A stretch of 54,819 bases of DNA from Moraxellaceae bacterium (GTDB taxonomy: Bacteria; Pseudomonadota; Gammaproteobacteria; Burkholderiales; Rhodocyclaceae). Below are positions 29,294 to 37,927 of the stretch, one piece after another. Where the stretch lies: positions 179,755-234,573 of the forward strand of contig JAVHYF010000002.1 of the NCBI GenBank assembly GCA_031119205.1, given 5' to 3'. The translations under genes were made by a program, and so were the position numbers. The notes under the pieces are model-generated. The model did not search any database. It had not been told where the DNA came from and saw nothing but the letters and a program-made list of their open reading frames with translations. How positions within the stretch are numbered: position 1 is the first letter of the stretch; each line of letters starts with the position of its first letter.

Positions 29294-29329
29294 AAAACAA
29301 AGGGCGCGAAGCCTGTCGCTCCGCGCCCT
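29294..29329 (-). terminator. Rho-independent terminator after 6S RNA
   Basis: On the minus strand the stem AGGGCGCG/CGCGCCCT (29322-29329 with 29301-29308) is followed by TTTGTTTTT. It starts about 10 bp beyond the predicted 3' end of 6S RNA and would end the zapB-zapA-6S primary transcript. Confidence 0.85.
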
Positions 29330-29335
29330 GTATGG

Positions 29336-29518
29336 GGATCCCCCGCCTGTGCCGTGTGTGCCGTCATCCTGAACCGGTGGTTCAGGGGGTCGCGACCGGC
29401 CCGCCTCAGGTGCGCCCGGCAAAGGGGCGCTCACAACAGCGGGTTGTTCGGCCAGCAACCATGTCGCGTAGACATTGGTTCAAGGAGTATGTGGCCCACA
29501 CGAACACCGCAGGGGAAA
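29336..29518 (-). ncRNA. ssrS: 6S RNA
   Basis: Structured RNA of about 183 nt, the length of E. coli 6S (184). The ends form the closing stem: CCCCUGCGGUG...GGCC at 29493-29515 pairs with GGCACACACGGCACAGGCGGGG at 29341-29361. The 3' half has a CCUGAACC...GGUUCAGG hairpin (about 29367-29385) followed by GAUGACGGC, equivalent to the E. coli CCUUGAACC/GGUUCAAGG. The gene lies downstream of zapA, the canonical place of ssrS. It binds sigma-70 RNA polymerase in stationary phase and acts as a template for pRNA. Ends are placed by the stem and are good to a few bases. Confidence 0.88.
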
Positions 29519-29653
29519 ACTGTTGGTCCCGCCATCAAACTGCGCGACCGTTGAAATCACTTGGTTGCAACAACTTAATTGCAATTATCGACTCGGCTAT
29601 CGCGGTATGAATGCCGGAAAGCTCTCATTACCGTGTAGTCGATCACTGCTTGC

Positions 29654-29950
29654 TCAGAACAACTTTTCCTGCTTGGCCAGCGCTTCGTCGATGCGCTCGG
29701 CCATGGAAGAAATTCTACGCCTGCTGCCAGCGAGATCAACCCCGCCGCCGGCCCGACTTTGTATGAATTCGTGAGCGATGTTGAGAGCGGTCATCACTGC
29801 CAGCAATTCCCCGCCGCTGGTCGTCTTGCCGGCGAGCTGCTGCATCTTTTCGTCTACGAGGGCGACGGCCGCCTGCAGGCTCTCGCGCTCCTCAGGCTTC
29901 ACATTGACGCTGTACTCGCGCCCCATCAGGTGGATGTCCAGGCGCTCCAT
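29654..29950 (-). CDS. zapA: Cell division protein ZapA
   Basis: FtsZ-binding protein of 98 residues that stabilises the Z ring. The N-terminal domain carries LDIHLMGREYSVNVKPEERESLQAAVALVDEKMQQLAGKT, the family pattern, and a coiled-coil C-terminus SRAGGGVDLAGSRRRISSMAERIDEALAKQEKLF follows. The ATG at 29950 overlaps the zapB stop by one base (TGATG); a GTG at 29953 would add one Met. It is followed by the 6S RNA gene, a neighbourhood known from other Proteobacteria. Confidence 0.93.
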   Translation of the reverse strand: MERLDIHLMGREYSVNVKPEERESLQAAVALVDEKMQQLAGKTTSGGELLAVMTALNIAHEFIQSRAGGGVDLAGSRRRISSMAERIDEALAKQEKLF

Positions 29951-30153
29951 CACGCGTCCTCCGATTCGGGCAGGCTGGCCAGCACCTCTTCCACCTTGCG
30001 GATGGCGTGCTGGACCTTGTCCGCCAGCTGGCGATTCTCGGCTTCCAGCGCGGCAATGCGTTCGAGCAGCACGCGCTTGTCGGCACGCAGCTGGCCATGT
30101 TCCTCGATCAGCGTCGCGACGCGCGCTTCGAGTTGCGAGAGTTCGGCATCCAT
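29950..30153 (-). CDS. zapB: Cell division protein ZapB-like (coiled coil)
   Basis: Coiled-coil protein of 67 residues. Heptad repeats run over nearly the whole length (LSQLEARVATLIEEHGQLRADKRVLLERIAALEAENRQLADKVQ). The family here is the short ZapB/DUF904 type that lies upstream of zapA in Betaproteobacteria. It probably works with ZapA on the Z ring. Start ATG is the only clear one, and the stop overlaps zapA. It lies 57 bp after the btuF stop, so it may be read from its own promoter. Confidence 0.8.
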   Translation of the reverse strand: MDAELSQLEARVATLIEEHGQLRADKRVLLERIAALEAENRQLADKVQHAIRKVEEVLASLPESEDA

Positions 30154-30210
30154 GACGGGGATGCTACGGCGCCAGCATGGCGAGGGTCAAGAATGGCGCC
30201 GGACGACCGA

Positions 30211-31140
30211 TCAACGTGCCGCCCGCACGGCATCCAGCGCCGTACATACGGCATCGGCCGCATCCAGGATACGCGGGCCATGGCGGGCGATGAGGTCACC
30301 CGGGATGGTCCACATCTGGCCGTTCTTCACGGCCTGCATGCCGGTGTAGCGCTGCCAGTGCGCAAGACTCTGCGCCTGTGGGTCGCGCAGGGGCGCCAGA
30401 TCGGCATCGTCGCGGCTGCGATGGGCAGCAAGGATGACCTCGGGGTTGGCCGCGACCACACTTTCGGTGGAGAGTCGCGGGACCAGCATCGGCTGGTCGG
30501 CAAACACGTTCTCGCCACCGCACAGGGCCATGACATCGGAGATCAGGTGAGTGCCATTGATGGTCATCAGCGGCTGCGACCAGATCTGGTAGAAGGTCCG
30601 TACTTTCGGCACACCGGCGTGGCGTGCGCGCTGGCTCGCCAGACGCGTGCGATAGCGCGTCGCGGCGCCAGTAGCCACCGCCTCGGTGCCAAAGAGCCGC
30701 CCCAGCCGCTCGAATACCGCAGGCAGGTCGTCGAGGTGCTTGGGCTCCAGGTAGAACATCGGGATTCCCATGGCACGCAGCCGTTCGATCTCTCGCTGAC
30801 CATTGCCGTGGTACCACACGAAGATCATGTCGGGCTTCAGCGTGGCGATTCGTTCGAGGTCCAGCTTCTGGTTGCTGCCGACGCGTGGCAAGTTGCGCGC
30901 AGCCGCCGGGTAGTCGCTGTACTCCACCACGCCCAGCAGTCGCTCGCCGCCGCCGGCGGCGAAGATCAGTTCGGTAAGGCTGGGGGCCAGCGCGATCGCC
31001 CGCTGCACGGGCCGCGCCAGCGTGTGCTCGCGACCGGCATCGTCACGCACCACGAATGCCTGCGCCTGGCCTTGCACGGGGAACACCACGGCCAACGCCA
31101 GCAACCACGGCGTCAACATCTTCACTACGAATCTGTTCAT
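30211..31140 (-). CDS. btuF: Cobalamin-binding periplasmic protein BtuF
   Basis: Substrate-binding protein of a vitamin B12 ABC importer. The 309-residue product has a signal peptide (to about residue 28, AQA). The PerBP-type domain follows: RPVQRAIALAPSLTELIFAAGGGERLLGVVEYSDYPAAARNLPRVGS, the central linker helix, and IWSQPLMTINGTHLISDVMALCGGENVFAD, both typical of BtuF/FecB. It is last in the riboswitch-controlled operon, 38 bp after btuD, and is followed by zapB. Confidence 0.9.
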   Translation of the reverse strand: MNRFVVKMLTPWLLALAVVFPVQGQAQAFVVRDDAGREHTLARPVQRAIALAPSLTELIFAAGGGERLLGVVEYSDYPAAARNLPRVGSNQKLDLERIATLKPDMIFVWYHGNGQREIERLRAMGIPMFYLEPKHLDDLPAVFERLGRLFGTEAVATGAATRYRTRLASQRARHAGVPKVRTFYQIWSQPLMTINGTHLISDVMALCGGENVFADQPMLVPRLSTESVVAANPEVILAAHRSRDDADLAPLRDPQAQSLAHWQRYTGMQAVKNGQMWTIPGDLIARHGPRILDAADAVCTALDAVRAAR

Positions 31141-31178
31141 TGCATTCTCATTGCAGTCTCATTGCACTCATCACCGAT

Positions 31179-31994
31179 TCAATCCCTGCGCGCCGACAGG
31201 TCCACCCGGAACCAGCGCGCGTCACCCTCTTCCAGCACACTGACCGGTACCGCATAAGCATGCGACAAGGGGGCGGCCTGCAAGACCTCCTCGCGCGTGC
31301 CGGCTACGAAGCCGCCCTGCCCGTCCAGCAACAGGGCGTGCGTCGCGAAGTTCCATGCCATGTTGAGGTCATGCACGGCCGCAAACACGGTGCCGCCGGC
31401 AGCCGACCATGCGCTTAGCAAGGGCTGCAACAGTACCTGGTGAGCCCAGTCCAGGTGTGCGGTGGGTTCGTCCAGCAACAGCAAGGGCGCGCCCTGTGCG
31501 CAGGCTGTGGCCAGGGCCACGCGCTGGCGCTCACCACCGGACAGGGTGCGCACGTCGTTGTCGGCCAGCGCACCGACGTCGAAGCCTTTCAGCCAGTCAC
31601 GTGCCAGCAGTTCGGCCTGCGCAGCACTCAGGTCCGGCTGCGTCGCCACCACCGCACACGCCACGGTCTCCCAGCCACTGGCCGGGAAAGGGTCCAGCCA
31701 GAACTGCGGACACCAGGCGCGCTGGCGCGCCAGCTCGCGCGCCGGCCATTGTGACAACGCGCGTTCGCCGAGCCGGATCTCGCCGGCCGCGGTGGTCGAC
31801 AACCCCGCCACCGCTGACAGCAGCGTGGACTTGCCGGCGCCATTCGGACCCAGCAGCGCCCAGCGCTGGCCCGGCTCGATGGACAGCGACAGCGCGGACA
31901 CGAGCTGGCGCCCTGCATTGCCGGCGCGCAGCGCCACATCGCGCAGATGCAGCGGCACGGGTGACGCGTTCAGGCGGATGGGGGCAGCGCTCAT
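31179..31994 (-). CDS. btuD: Cobalamin ABC transporter ATP-binding protein BtuD
   Basis: ATPase of the B12 importer, 271 residues. Walker A GPNGAGKST is near residue 41, the Q-loop is in RAWCPQFWLDPFPASGW, the signature is LSGGERQRV, and Walker B is LLLLDEPTAHLD, followed by the His switch in FAAVHDLNM. The start at 31994 overlaps the btuC stop by four bases (ATGA). The FecE/BtuD class is inferred from pairing with BtuC and BtuF; substrate assignment to B12 rests on the cobalamin operon and its riboswitch. Confidence 0.92.
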   Translation of the reverse strand: MSAAPIRLNASPVPLHLRDVALRAGNAGRQLVSALSLSIEPGQRWALLGPNGAGKSTLLSAVAGLSTTAAGEIRLGERALSQWPARELARQRAWCPQFWLDPFPASGWETVACAVVATQPDLSAAQAELLARDWLKGFDVGALADNDVRTLSGGERQRVALATACAQGAPLLLLDEPTAHLDWAHQVLLQPLLSAWSAAGGTVFAAVHDLNMAWNFATHALLLDGQGGFVAGTREEVLQAAPLSHAYAVPVSVLEEGDARWFRVDLSARRD

Positions 31995-32977
31995 CGGGCC
32001 TGGCTCCGTCGCAGCAACAGGAACAGGAAAAGCGGCACGCCAACCGCGGCCGACACCACGCCTACCGGCAACTGCGCCGGGGCGATCAGCGTGCGCGCCA
32101 CGGTATCCGCCAGCACCAGGAAGACGCCGCCGAACACTACCGAGAACGGCAGCAAGGCGCGCGCATGGCGCAGGCCGACCAGGCGCACGATGTGCGGCGC
32201 GACCAGGCCCACGAAGCCGATGCTGCCAGCGGTGGCCACCGCGGCACCGGTCGCGATGCAGGCTGCGAGAATCGCCAGGCGGCGGCGTTTCGCCACCGGC
32301 ACACCCAGCGTCCACGCCCAGGCATCGCCACGGGTCAGCCAGTCCAGCTCGCGCGCACGCGGCCAGGCGAGCAGCAGGGCGATGCCGACCGCTGCCCACA
32401 ACGGCCACCACAGCGATGCGCCGTTGAGATCTCCCAGCAACCAGAACACCAGGCTGCGCAATTGCTGGTCATTGGCGATCGCCAGCATGAAGGACACCGC
32501 CGCGCCGCACGCCGCGCCGATCATCACACCCACCAGCAACACCACCACCGTGCCGGGCTGGTTGCCGATGCGACCATCGCCGCTCTTGCCCATCGCGCGC
32601 CAGGTGAACAGGAAGGCGAGGCTGGTTGCCGCCAGCGCCCCCAGCACCGCGCCGAGTTCCGGCGCCAGGAACAGTCCGGCAGGCAGCAGCATGAGCGCCA
32701 GCAAGGCGCCCACCGACGCGCCGCTGCTCACGCCCAGCACATAGGGATCAGCCAGTGGATTCCGGGTGACGAGTTGTATCAAGGCACCAGCAAGTGCCAG
32801 CCCGGCACCGGTGCCGAAGGCGGACAGCACGCGCGGCAGGCGGATCAGCCACAGGATGTCGCCCTGCGGCCAACCCCAGCCGGACGAGCCCGCCATCAGC
32901 CCGATGAAGAGCGCCGCCGGCACACACACGCCGGCGAGCAGCAGCGCGGCAGCAAGCGGTGGTGGCTTGAGTATCAT
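31991..32977 (-). CDS. btuC: Cobalamin ABC transporter permease BtuC
   Basis: FecCD-family permease of 328 residues with about ten membrane helices. Family motifs seen are RLPRVLSAFGTGAGLALAGALIQLVTRNPLADPYVLGVSSGASVGA near residue 45, LRSLVFWLLGDLNGASL, and the late AGSIGFVGLVAPHIVRLVGLRHARALLP that contains the coupling helix for BtuD. The ATG at 32977 overlaps the upstream HAD gene stop by four bases. Start ends at [16 protein letters not shown], which is the first membrane helix. Confidence 0.93.
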   Translation of the reverse strand: MILKPPPLAAALLLAGVCVPAALFIGLMAGSSGWGWPQGDILWLIRLPRVLSAFGTGAGLALAGALIQLVTRNPLADPYVLGVSSGASVGALLALMLLPAGLFLAPELGAVLGALAATSLAFLFTWRAMGKSGDGRIGNQPGTVVVLLVGVMIGAACGAAVSFMLAIANDQQLRSLVFWLLGDLNGASLWWPLWAAVGIALLLAWPRARELDWLTRGDAWAWTLGVPVAKRRRLAILAACIATGAAVATAGSIGFVGLVAPHIVRLVGLRHARALLPFSVVFGGVFLVLADTVARTLIAPAQLPVGVVSAAVGVPLFLFLLLRRSQAR

Positions 32978-33639
32978 GCGGCCCCCACCACGCCGGGCAC
33001 TTCGGCCAGCGCGAGAACGCGGGCGTGATAGTCGGCTTCGATGTCGTCCGGCCACGGCAGGTGGCGCTGCAGCCAGATCGCGCGCATGCCCGCAGCCGTA
33101 GCGCCCTGCACGTCCGCGCGCGGATCGTCGCCGACGAACCACGCCTGATCCGGCGCGACGCCGAGTTGATCGAGGACATGCCTGAAGACGCGCGCATCCG
33201 GCTTGTCCACGCCGAGCTCGCCGGAGATCGTCACTGCATCGACCAGACCAGCCAGCGCGCTGTTGTCGATCTTGGCGCGCTGCGTGCGCGACTGGCCGTT
33301 GCTCACGATACCGATGGCGTAACCACGTCGCCGGAGTTCGCCCAGTACCGGCACCGCATCGTCGAACAACGGCGGAGCTATCCAGGCCGTGGCGATGAAA
33401 GCCTCGGCGGCCTCGGCCGCATTGGCGTGCGGCAGGCATTCTGCGCACAGTCGCTCGAAGAACACCGGGCGCTTCACGCGGCCATTGCCGTCCAGTTCCA
33501 TGAAGCGCGCCACGAACACGGCAGCATCTGCCACGCTCGTCTGGCCGCTTGCCCACAGCTGCTGCGCATAGCGCTGCAGGCCGGCACGTCGGTCCACCAG
33601 GGTTTCGTCCAGATCGAAGATCACGGCCTGCCGGCTCAT
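32974..33639 (-). CDS. HAD superfamily hydrolase in the cobalamin operon
   Basis: Phosphatase-like protein of 221 residues. The nucleophile motif is [10 protein letters not shown] (first Asp at about residue 9), motif II is the Ser/Thr after IGIVSNGQ, and motif IV is [19 protein letters not shown]. The cap is the small helical type (C1). It lies between cbiP and btuC with four-base overlaps at both ends, so it is translated with them. The substrate is not known. An obvious role would be dephosphorylation of a cobamide precursor, but a CobC-like alpha-ribazole phosphatase is already encoded nearby, so this stays open. Confidence 0.85.
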   Translation of the reverse strand: MSRQAVIFDLDETLVDRRAGLQRYAQQLWASGQTSVADAAVFVARFMELDGNGRVKRPVFFERLCAECLPHANAAEAAEAFIATAWIAPPLFDDAVPVLGELRRRGYAIGIVSNGQSRTQRAKIDNSALAGLVDAVTISGELGVDKPDARVFRHVLDQLGVAPDQAWFVGDDPRADVQGATAAGMRAIWLQRHLPWPDDIEADYHARVLALAEVPGVVGAA

Positions 33640-35117
33640 GCAGCCCCCTGCTCCGCGTGCAGTATCCGCATCAGCGCGGCGGTATCCATGTGCGCGGCCA
33701 CGGTATCTGCGAGGCGTTCGATACTGGCTTCGCGCAATGCGGCCAGATCCGGCGCCCGCGGTGCCACCAGGCCAGCCCATGCCAGCAAGGCGTCACAGGC
33801 TGCCGGTTCGTCGAAGAGGCCATGTACGTAGCTGCCCAGCACCTGGCCGCCGGAGTCGATCGCACCATCGGCCACGGTCTCGCCATCCTGCGCGAGCCGA
33901 CTGGCGGGTCGCGCCAGCGCAGGGCCATCGCTCACGCCGGCATGGATCTCGTAGCCGCGCACCGGAGCATCCTGCAGGCACAGGCGCCCGCTCACGCTGC
34001 GCAACTGTTTCTGCGGCTGCAGCACGGTACGCATGTCCAGCCAGCCGAGGCCATCGCTGGCACCGGCCTCGCCTTCCAGCCCGTGCGGATCATCGATGCC
34101 CTGGCCCAGCATCTGGAAGCCGCCGCAGATGCCGATGAGTTTTCCGCCGTAACGCAGGTGCCGGGCGATGGCCGCATCCCAGCCCTGCGCGCGCAGCCAG
34201 GCGAGGTCTGCGCGCACGGATTTCGAGCCGGGCAGGATGATCAGGTCCGCGGGCGGGATCGCTTCGTCGGGACCGATGAAGCGGAAGTCGAGCTGCGGAT
34301 GAATGCGCAGCACGTCGAAATCCGTGTGGTTGGAGATGCGCGGCGTCACCGGCACGATCACCCGCAGACGGGGGGCGTCGGTCTGCGCGGCAGGCACCAA
34401 ATCGCGCGCGATCGCATCTTCGGCTTCCAGCTGCAGGCCATGCAGGTAGGGCAGCACGCCGAGCACGGGTTTTCCGGTGCGCGCTTCCAGCCAGTCGAGC
34501 CCGGATTGCAACAGCGCGATGTCGCCACGGAAGCGGTTGATGACGAAACCTTTCACGCGCGCCTGCTCGCTCTCCGACAACAGGGCCAGCGTGCCGACGA
34601 GGTGGGCGAACACGCCACCACGGTCGATATCCGCCACGAGAATCACCGGGCAGTCCACCGCCTCGGCGAAGCCCATGTTGGCGATGTCATTCGCACGCAG
34701 GTTGATTTCGGCCGGCGAACCGGCGCCCTCGACGATCACGCAGGCATGGCGGGCACGCAAACGCGCGAAGGACTCCAGCACGGCCGAACGCGCCGTCTGC
34801 TTGTAGGCGTGATAGTCCAGTGCGTTCATGTTGCCGATGGCATGGCCCTGGATGATGACCTGCGCACCGACGTCGGTATTCGGCTTCAGCAACACCGGGT
34901 TCATGTCGGTGTGCGCGGGAATGCGGCAAGCGGCCGCCTGCGCGGCCTGGGCGCGACCGATCTCGCCGCCATCCTCCGTCACGGCCGCATTCAGCGCCAT
35001 GTTTTGCGGCTTGAAGGGCGCCACATCCACGCCCTGACGCACCAGCCAGCGGCAGATCGCCGCCACCAGCGTGCTCTTGCCGGCGTCCGAGGTGCAGCCC
35101 TGCACCATCAGCATCAT
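33636..35117 (-). CDS. cbiP: Cobyric acid synthase CbiP/CobQ
   Basis: Glutamine-dependent enzyme that amidates adenosylcobyrinate a,c-diamide at four positions to cobyric acid. The 493 residues match the family (about 485-510). The N-terminal dethiobiotin-synthetase-like domain has the P-loop [13 protein letters not shown] and [10 protein letters not shown]. The C-terminal type I glutamine amidotransferase domain carries the nucleophile Cys in [11 protein letters not shown] and the His of GSYVHGLFD. The start at 35117 opens on [11 protein letters not shown] and overlaps the cobD stop by four bases; the longer upstream frame is not protein-like. Confidence 0.95.
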   Translation of the reverse strand: MMLMVQGCTSDAGKSTLVAAICRWLVRQGVDVAPFKPQNMALNAAVTEDGGEIGRAQAAQAAACRIPAHTDMNPVLLKPNTDVGAQVIIQGHAIGNMNALDYHAYKQTARSAVLESFARLRARHACVIVEGAGSPAEINLRANDIANMGFAEAVDCPVILVADIDRGGVFAHLVGTLALLSESEQARVKGFVINRFRGDIALLQSGLDWLEARTGKPVLGVLPYLHGLQLEAEDAIARDLVPAAQTDAPRLRVIVPVTPRISNHTDFDVLRIHPQLDFRFIGPDEAIPPADLIILPGSKSVRADLAWLRAQGWDAAIARHLRYGGKLIGICGGFQMLGQGIDDPHGLEGEAGASDGLGWLDMRTVLQPQKQLRSVSGRLCLQDAPVRGYEIHAGVSDGPALARPASRLAQDGETVADGAIDSGGQVLGSYVHGLFDEPAACDALLAWAGLVAPRAPDLAALREASIERLADTVAAHMDTAALMRILHAEQGAA

Positions 35118-36130
35118 GGCTGCCACCCTTGCAGGACGGCAGCCAGCTTGTCCCAGCCGGCTTCGTCCGGCGGCAGGCCGATGCGAACACCGGTATGCGG
35201 CAGCTCCGGGAAATGCCGCACGAGTATCGCGTGCTGTGCGCAATGGGCGTGGAATTCACGCGCCCGGCTCGATGGCAACCAGCGGAACAGCGCGCAGCCA
35301 CTCGGCGATGCCAGTCCGTTTGCAACCAGCAGATCAGCCAGTCGGGCGCTGTCGCGCTGCAGGCGCTCGCGCGTGGCGGCCTGCCAGGCGACATCGGCCA
35401 GGGCACGCTGTGCGATCCAGCGCGCCGGATGGCTGAGCGCCCACGGCCCGATCTCCTCACCCAGCGCCGTGATGATGGTCTGTGGCCCCAGCACGAAGCC
35501 GCAGCGCACGCCCGCCAGGCCCCAGAACTTGCCGAGCGAACGCAACAACACCAGCCCCGGTCGGCCAGCATCGGCAAGCAGGCTGTGCCCGGGCGTGGCG
35601 TCGATGAAAGCCTCGTCGACGATCAGGCAGCCGCCACGTGCCGCCAGCGTCTCGCGCCAGGCCTCGAGCTGTACGCGGGGCCTCAGGGAACCGGTAGGGT
35701 TGTCGGGATTCACGACCAGCAGCACATCCAGCACCGGCAGGTGGCGGTCGACATCTTCGAAGGCAATCTCACGCACGACGTGGCCGGCGCGCTGCCAGGC
35801 CCGTGCATGCTCCGCATAGGTCGGCGACACGATGCCGATGCGGCTGGTGGCCCACAGGCGCGGCAGGCTCTGGATGGCCGCTTGTGAACCGGGCACCGGC
35901 AGGATGGGTGCCGTGCCGAAATACGATGTCATGGCCATGACGAGGCCGTCCTCGTCCTCGGGCAGGCGCTGCCACACGGCAGCCGGCAGCTCCGGTACCG
36001 GCCAGCCCTGCGGGTTGATACCGGTGGACAGGTCCAGCCAGTGCTGCAACGGGATGCGCCAGTGGTGCGCGGCGGCGCGCAGGCGCCCGCCATGGGGCAC
36101 GGCACGCCGGGGCTGGGGTATGTCAGCCAT
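35114..36130 (-). CDS. cobD: L-threonine-O-3-phosphate decarboxylase CobD-like (PLP)
   Basis: PLP-dependent enzyme that makes (R)-1-amino-2-propanol phosphate, the linker of the nucleotide loop. The 338 residues resemble the fold I aminotransferase family (CobD or the shorter CobC of aerobes). Seen: [20 protein letters not shown], the [13 protein letters not shown] helix, [19 protein letters not shown] with the PLP-binding Asp, and [20 protein letters not shown] with the Schiff-base Lys. The start at 36130 overlaps the cbiB stop by eight bases. The choice between the Salmonella-type name cobD and the Pseudomonas-type name cobC is one of nomenclature. Confidence 0.92.
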   Translation of the reverse strand: MADIPQPRRAVPHGGRLRAAAHHWRIPLQHWLDLSTGINPQGWPVPELPAAVWQRLPEDEDGLVMAMTSYFGTAPILPVPGSQAAIQSLPRLWATSRIGIVSPTYAEHARAWQRAGHVVREIAFEDVDRHLPVLDVLLVVNPDNPTGSLRPRVQLEAWRETLAARGGCLIVDEAFIDATPGHSLLADAGRPGLVLLRSLGKFWGLAGVRCGFVLGPQTIITALGEEIGPWALSHPARWIAQRALADVAWQAATRERLQRDSARLADLLVANGLASPSGCALFRWLPSSRAREFHAHCAQHAILVRHFPELPHTGVRIGLPPDEAGWDKLAAVLQGWQP

Positions 36131-37040
36131 GCAGGCGGCCCACCAGCCACAGCAGCGCGGCCAGCACTGCACACCACAGCCACGCGGTGCGCCGCACCAG
36201 CAACACCGCACGCCAGATGTCACCCGCCATGGGGGTCACGCCGATGCCGAACACCGGCCGTTCCTCGAGCTGTCCATGGTAGATCGCTGCGCCACCGATG
36301 CGCAGACCGAGCGCACCGGCGCCCGCTGCCATCACCGGACCGGCGTTCGGGCTGTCATGCGCCGGCGCCTGGGTACGCCAGCAGTTGATCGCCTCGGTGA
36401 AGCGCCCGAGCAGCGCGTAGCTCACCGCCGTGAGGCGCGCCGGCAGGTAGTTGAGGACATCGTCGATGCGCGCCGCCGCCCAGCCGAAATACAGGAAGCG
36501 CGGCGTGCGGTAGCCCCACATGGCATCCAGCGTGTTGGCCAGGCGGAACAGCACTGCCCCCGGTCCGCCCAGCAGCGCGAACCAGAACAAGGTACCGAAC
36601 ACCGCATCGTTGCCGTTCTCGAGCACCGACTCGATAGTGGCTGCTGCCACGCCGGATTCGTCGAGCGTGGCCGTATCGCGGCTGACCATGCGCGACAAGG
36701 CATCGCGCGCGGCGACCAGATCTCCCGCCGCCAGCGGCTGCATCACCGCCCGGGCGTGCTCCGACAAGCTGCGCCCACCGAGTGCCAGGAACAGCAACAC
36801 CGCATCCAGCCACCAGGCTGTGTGCAGGCACAGCCACATGCTGAGCGCGACAACCGGCAACACGACCAGCACCCAGGCCAGCACGCCGCCACCACGCTGC
36901 ACGGCCGGGGTGGCACCATCGACATTCAGCTTCGCCTCCATCATCGCCGCCCAGCGCCCGAAGCCCACTAGCGGATGCCAGCGCTTCGGCTCGCCGAGCA
37001 GGACGTCGAGGAGATAACCGAGGATCAGGGCGAAGCTCAT
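36123..37040 (-). CDS. cbiB: Adenosylcobinamide-phosphate synthase CbiB (membrane)
   Basis: Inner-membrane enzyme that joins the aminopropanol (phosphate) to adenosylcobyric acid. The 305 residues match the family. Motifs: the opening LILGYLLDVLLGEPKRWHPLVGFGRW (the GEP-HP motif), DTATLDESGVAAATIESVLENGNDAVFGTLFWF, and DAMWGYRTPRFLYFGWAAARIDDVLNYLPARLTA. Four to five membrane helices are visible. Also named cobD in Pseudomonas nomenclature. Its start lies 208 bp after the cobO stop, an unusual gap in this otherwise overlapping operon; this gap contains repeat element B. Confidence 0.93.
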   Translation of the reverse strand: MSFALILGYLLDVLLGEPKRWHPLVGFGRWAAMMEAKLNVDGATPAVQRGGGVLAWVLVVLPVVALSMWLCLHTAWWLDAVLLFLALGGRSLSEHARAVMQPLAAGDLVAARDALSRMVSRDTATLDESGVAAATIESVLENGNDAVFGTLFWFALLGGPGAVLFRLANTLDAMWGYRTPRFLYFGWAAARIDDVLNYLPARLTAVSYALLGRFTEAINCWRTQAPAHDSPNAGPVMAAGAGALGLRIGGAAIYHGQLEERPVFGIGVTPMAGDIWRAVLLVRRTAWLWCAVLAALLWLVGRLHG

Positions 37041-37120
37041 GCGCTGGTGCGAAAGAAAGTCACTGGATTCCTGCGTTCACTGAAGACAAACAACAGATTT
37101 CCAACAGCATCACATCGAGC

Positions 37121-37246
37121 GGTTTCTGGCGGAGGAAGCGCAGCGAGCGCGTCGAGGTCGCGACGAGGCGCGGAGCTGTACGAGAAGTACAGCGAGCACC
37201 GGAATCGCGAGATCGACGCGCGCAGTAGCTTCATCCGCCAGAAACC
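37121..37246. repeat. Long inverted repeat (hairpin element B)
   Basis: A 126-bp imperfect palindrome. Outer arms of 13 bp are perfect (37121-37133 with 37234-37246) and extend by five more pairs after one mismatch. Inside, GCGCGTCGA/TCGACGCGC and TCGCGA/TCGCGA pair again, and the centre is CTGTAC-N5-GTACAG. It has the same plan as element A: TTCTGGC/GCCAGAA at the arms and a GTAC hairpin with a 5-nt loop. It lies between cobO (its stop codon is two bases away) and cbiB. Short open frames through it look like chance translation. Confidence 0.78.
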
Positions 37247-37248
37247 CC

Positions 37249-37875
37249 TCACCATTCGATGCCGGGCATTGCTTTGACGCCTGCGTGGAAAGCATGCTTC
37301 TCCAGCCGCATCTCCGTCACCGTGTCCGCAACCGCCACCAGGCCGTCCGGCGCCGCGCGGCCGGTGATGATGACGTGCTGCATGACGGGGCGCGCCTGCA
37401 CGGCAGCCAGCACTTCATCCAGCGTCACCCAGCCGAACTTCAGTGCGTAGGTGAATTCGTCCAGGATCAGCAGGTCGACCTCGTCGTCGGCCAGGTAGGC
37501 CTTTACCTGCTCCCAGGCTGCACGCGCGGTTTTCAGGTCCTTCTCCGCGTCCTGCGTCTCCCAGGTGAAGCCGTCCCCCATGACGTGCCACTTCACGTCG
37601 GAGTGCTTCGTGAAGAAGGCCTCTTCACCGGTGTCGGTACGGCTCTTGATGAACTGCACGACGGCGCAGCGCATGCCGTGGCCGAGTGCGCGGGCCAGCA
37701 CGCCGAAGGCGGCGCTGCTCTTGCCCTTGCCGGTACCGGTGTTCACCAGCAGCAGGCCGCGCTCGATCTCGGCACGCTCGATGGCAGCGTCGACCACTTC
37801 CTTCTTGCGCTGCATGCGCTGGCGGTAGCGGGCGTCCTTGCCGTTGTCAGATGGGTTATCCGTTGTCATCGTCAT
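37249..37875 (-). CDS. cobO: Cob(I)alamin adenosyltransferase CobO/BtuR
   Basis: ATP:corrinoid adenosyltransferase of 208 residues. The P-loop is VNTGTGKGKSSAAFG near residue 44, and family motifs VVQFIKSRTDTGEE, LLILDEFTYALKFGW and VIITGRAAPDGLVAVADTVTEMRLEKHAF are present. It adenosylates cobyrinate diamide or imported corrinoid. The N-terminal extension with two candidate Met (37875 and 37869) leaves the exact start open. It follows btuB by 52 bp and is followed by element B and then cbiB. Confidence 0.95.
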   Translation of the reverse strand: MTMTTDNPSDNGKDARYRQRMQRKKEVVDAAIERAEIERGLLLVNTGTGKGKSSAAFGVLARALGHGMRCAVVQFIKSRTDTGEEAFFTKHSDVKWHVMGDGFTWETQDAEKDLKTARAAWEQVKAYLADDEVDLLILDEFTYALKFGWVTLDEVLAAVQARPVMQHVIITGRAAPDGLVAVADTVTEMRLEKHAFHAGVKAMPGIEW

Positions 37876-37927
37876 CTCGCGGAATGTCCGCAGGCCCGCG
37901 TCCGTACGCGAGCCTGCGGGTTGCGCG

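Noticed and set aside
37037-37295. Short open frames through hairpin element B
   Set aside because: Their translation only reflects the inverted repeat. They overlap the cobO end and have no start signals.
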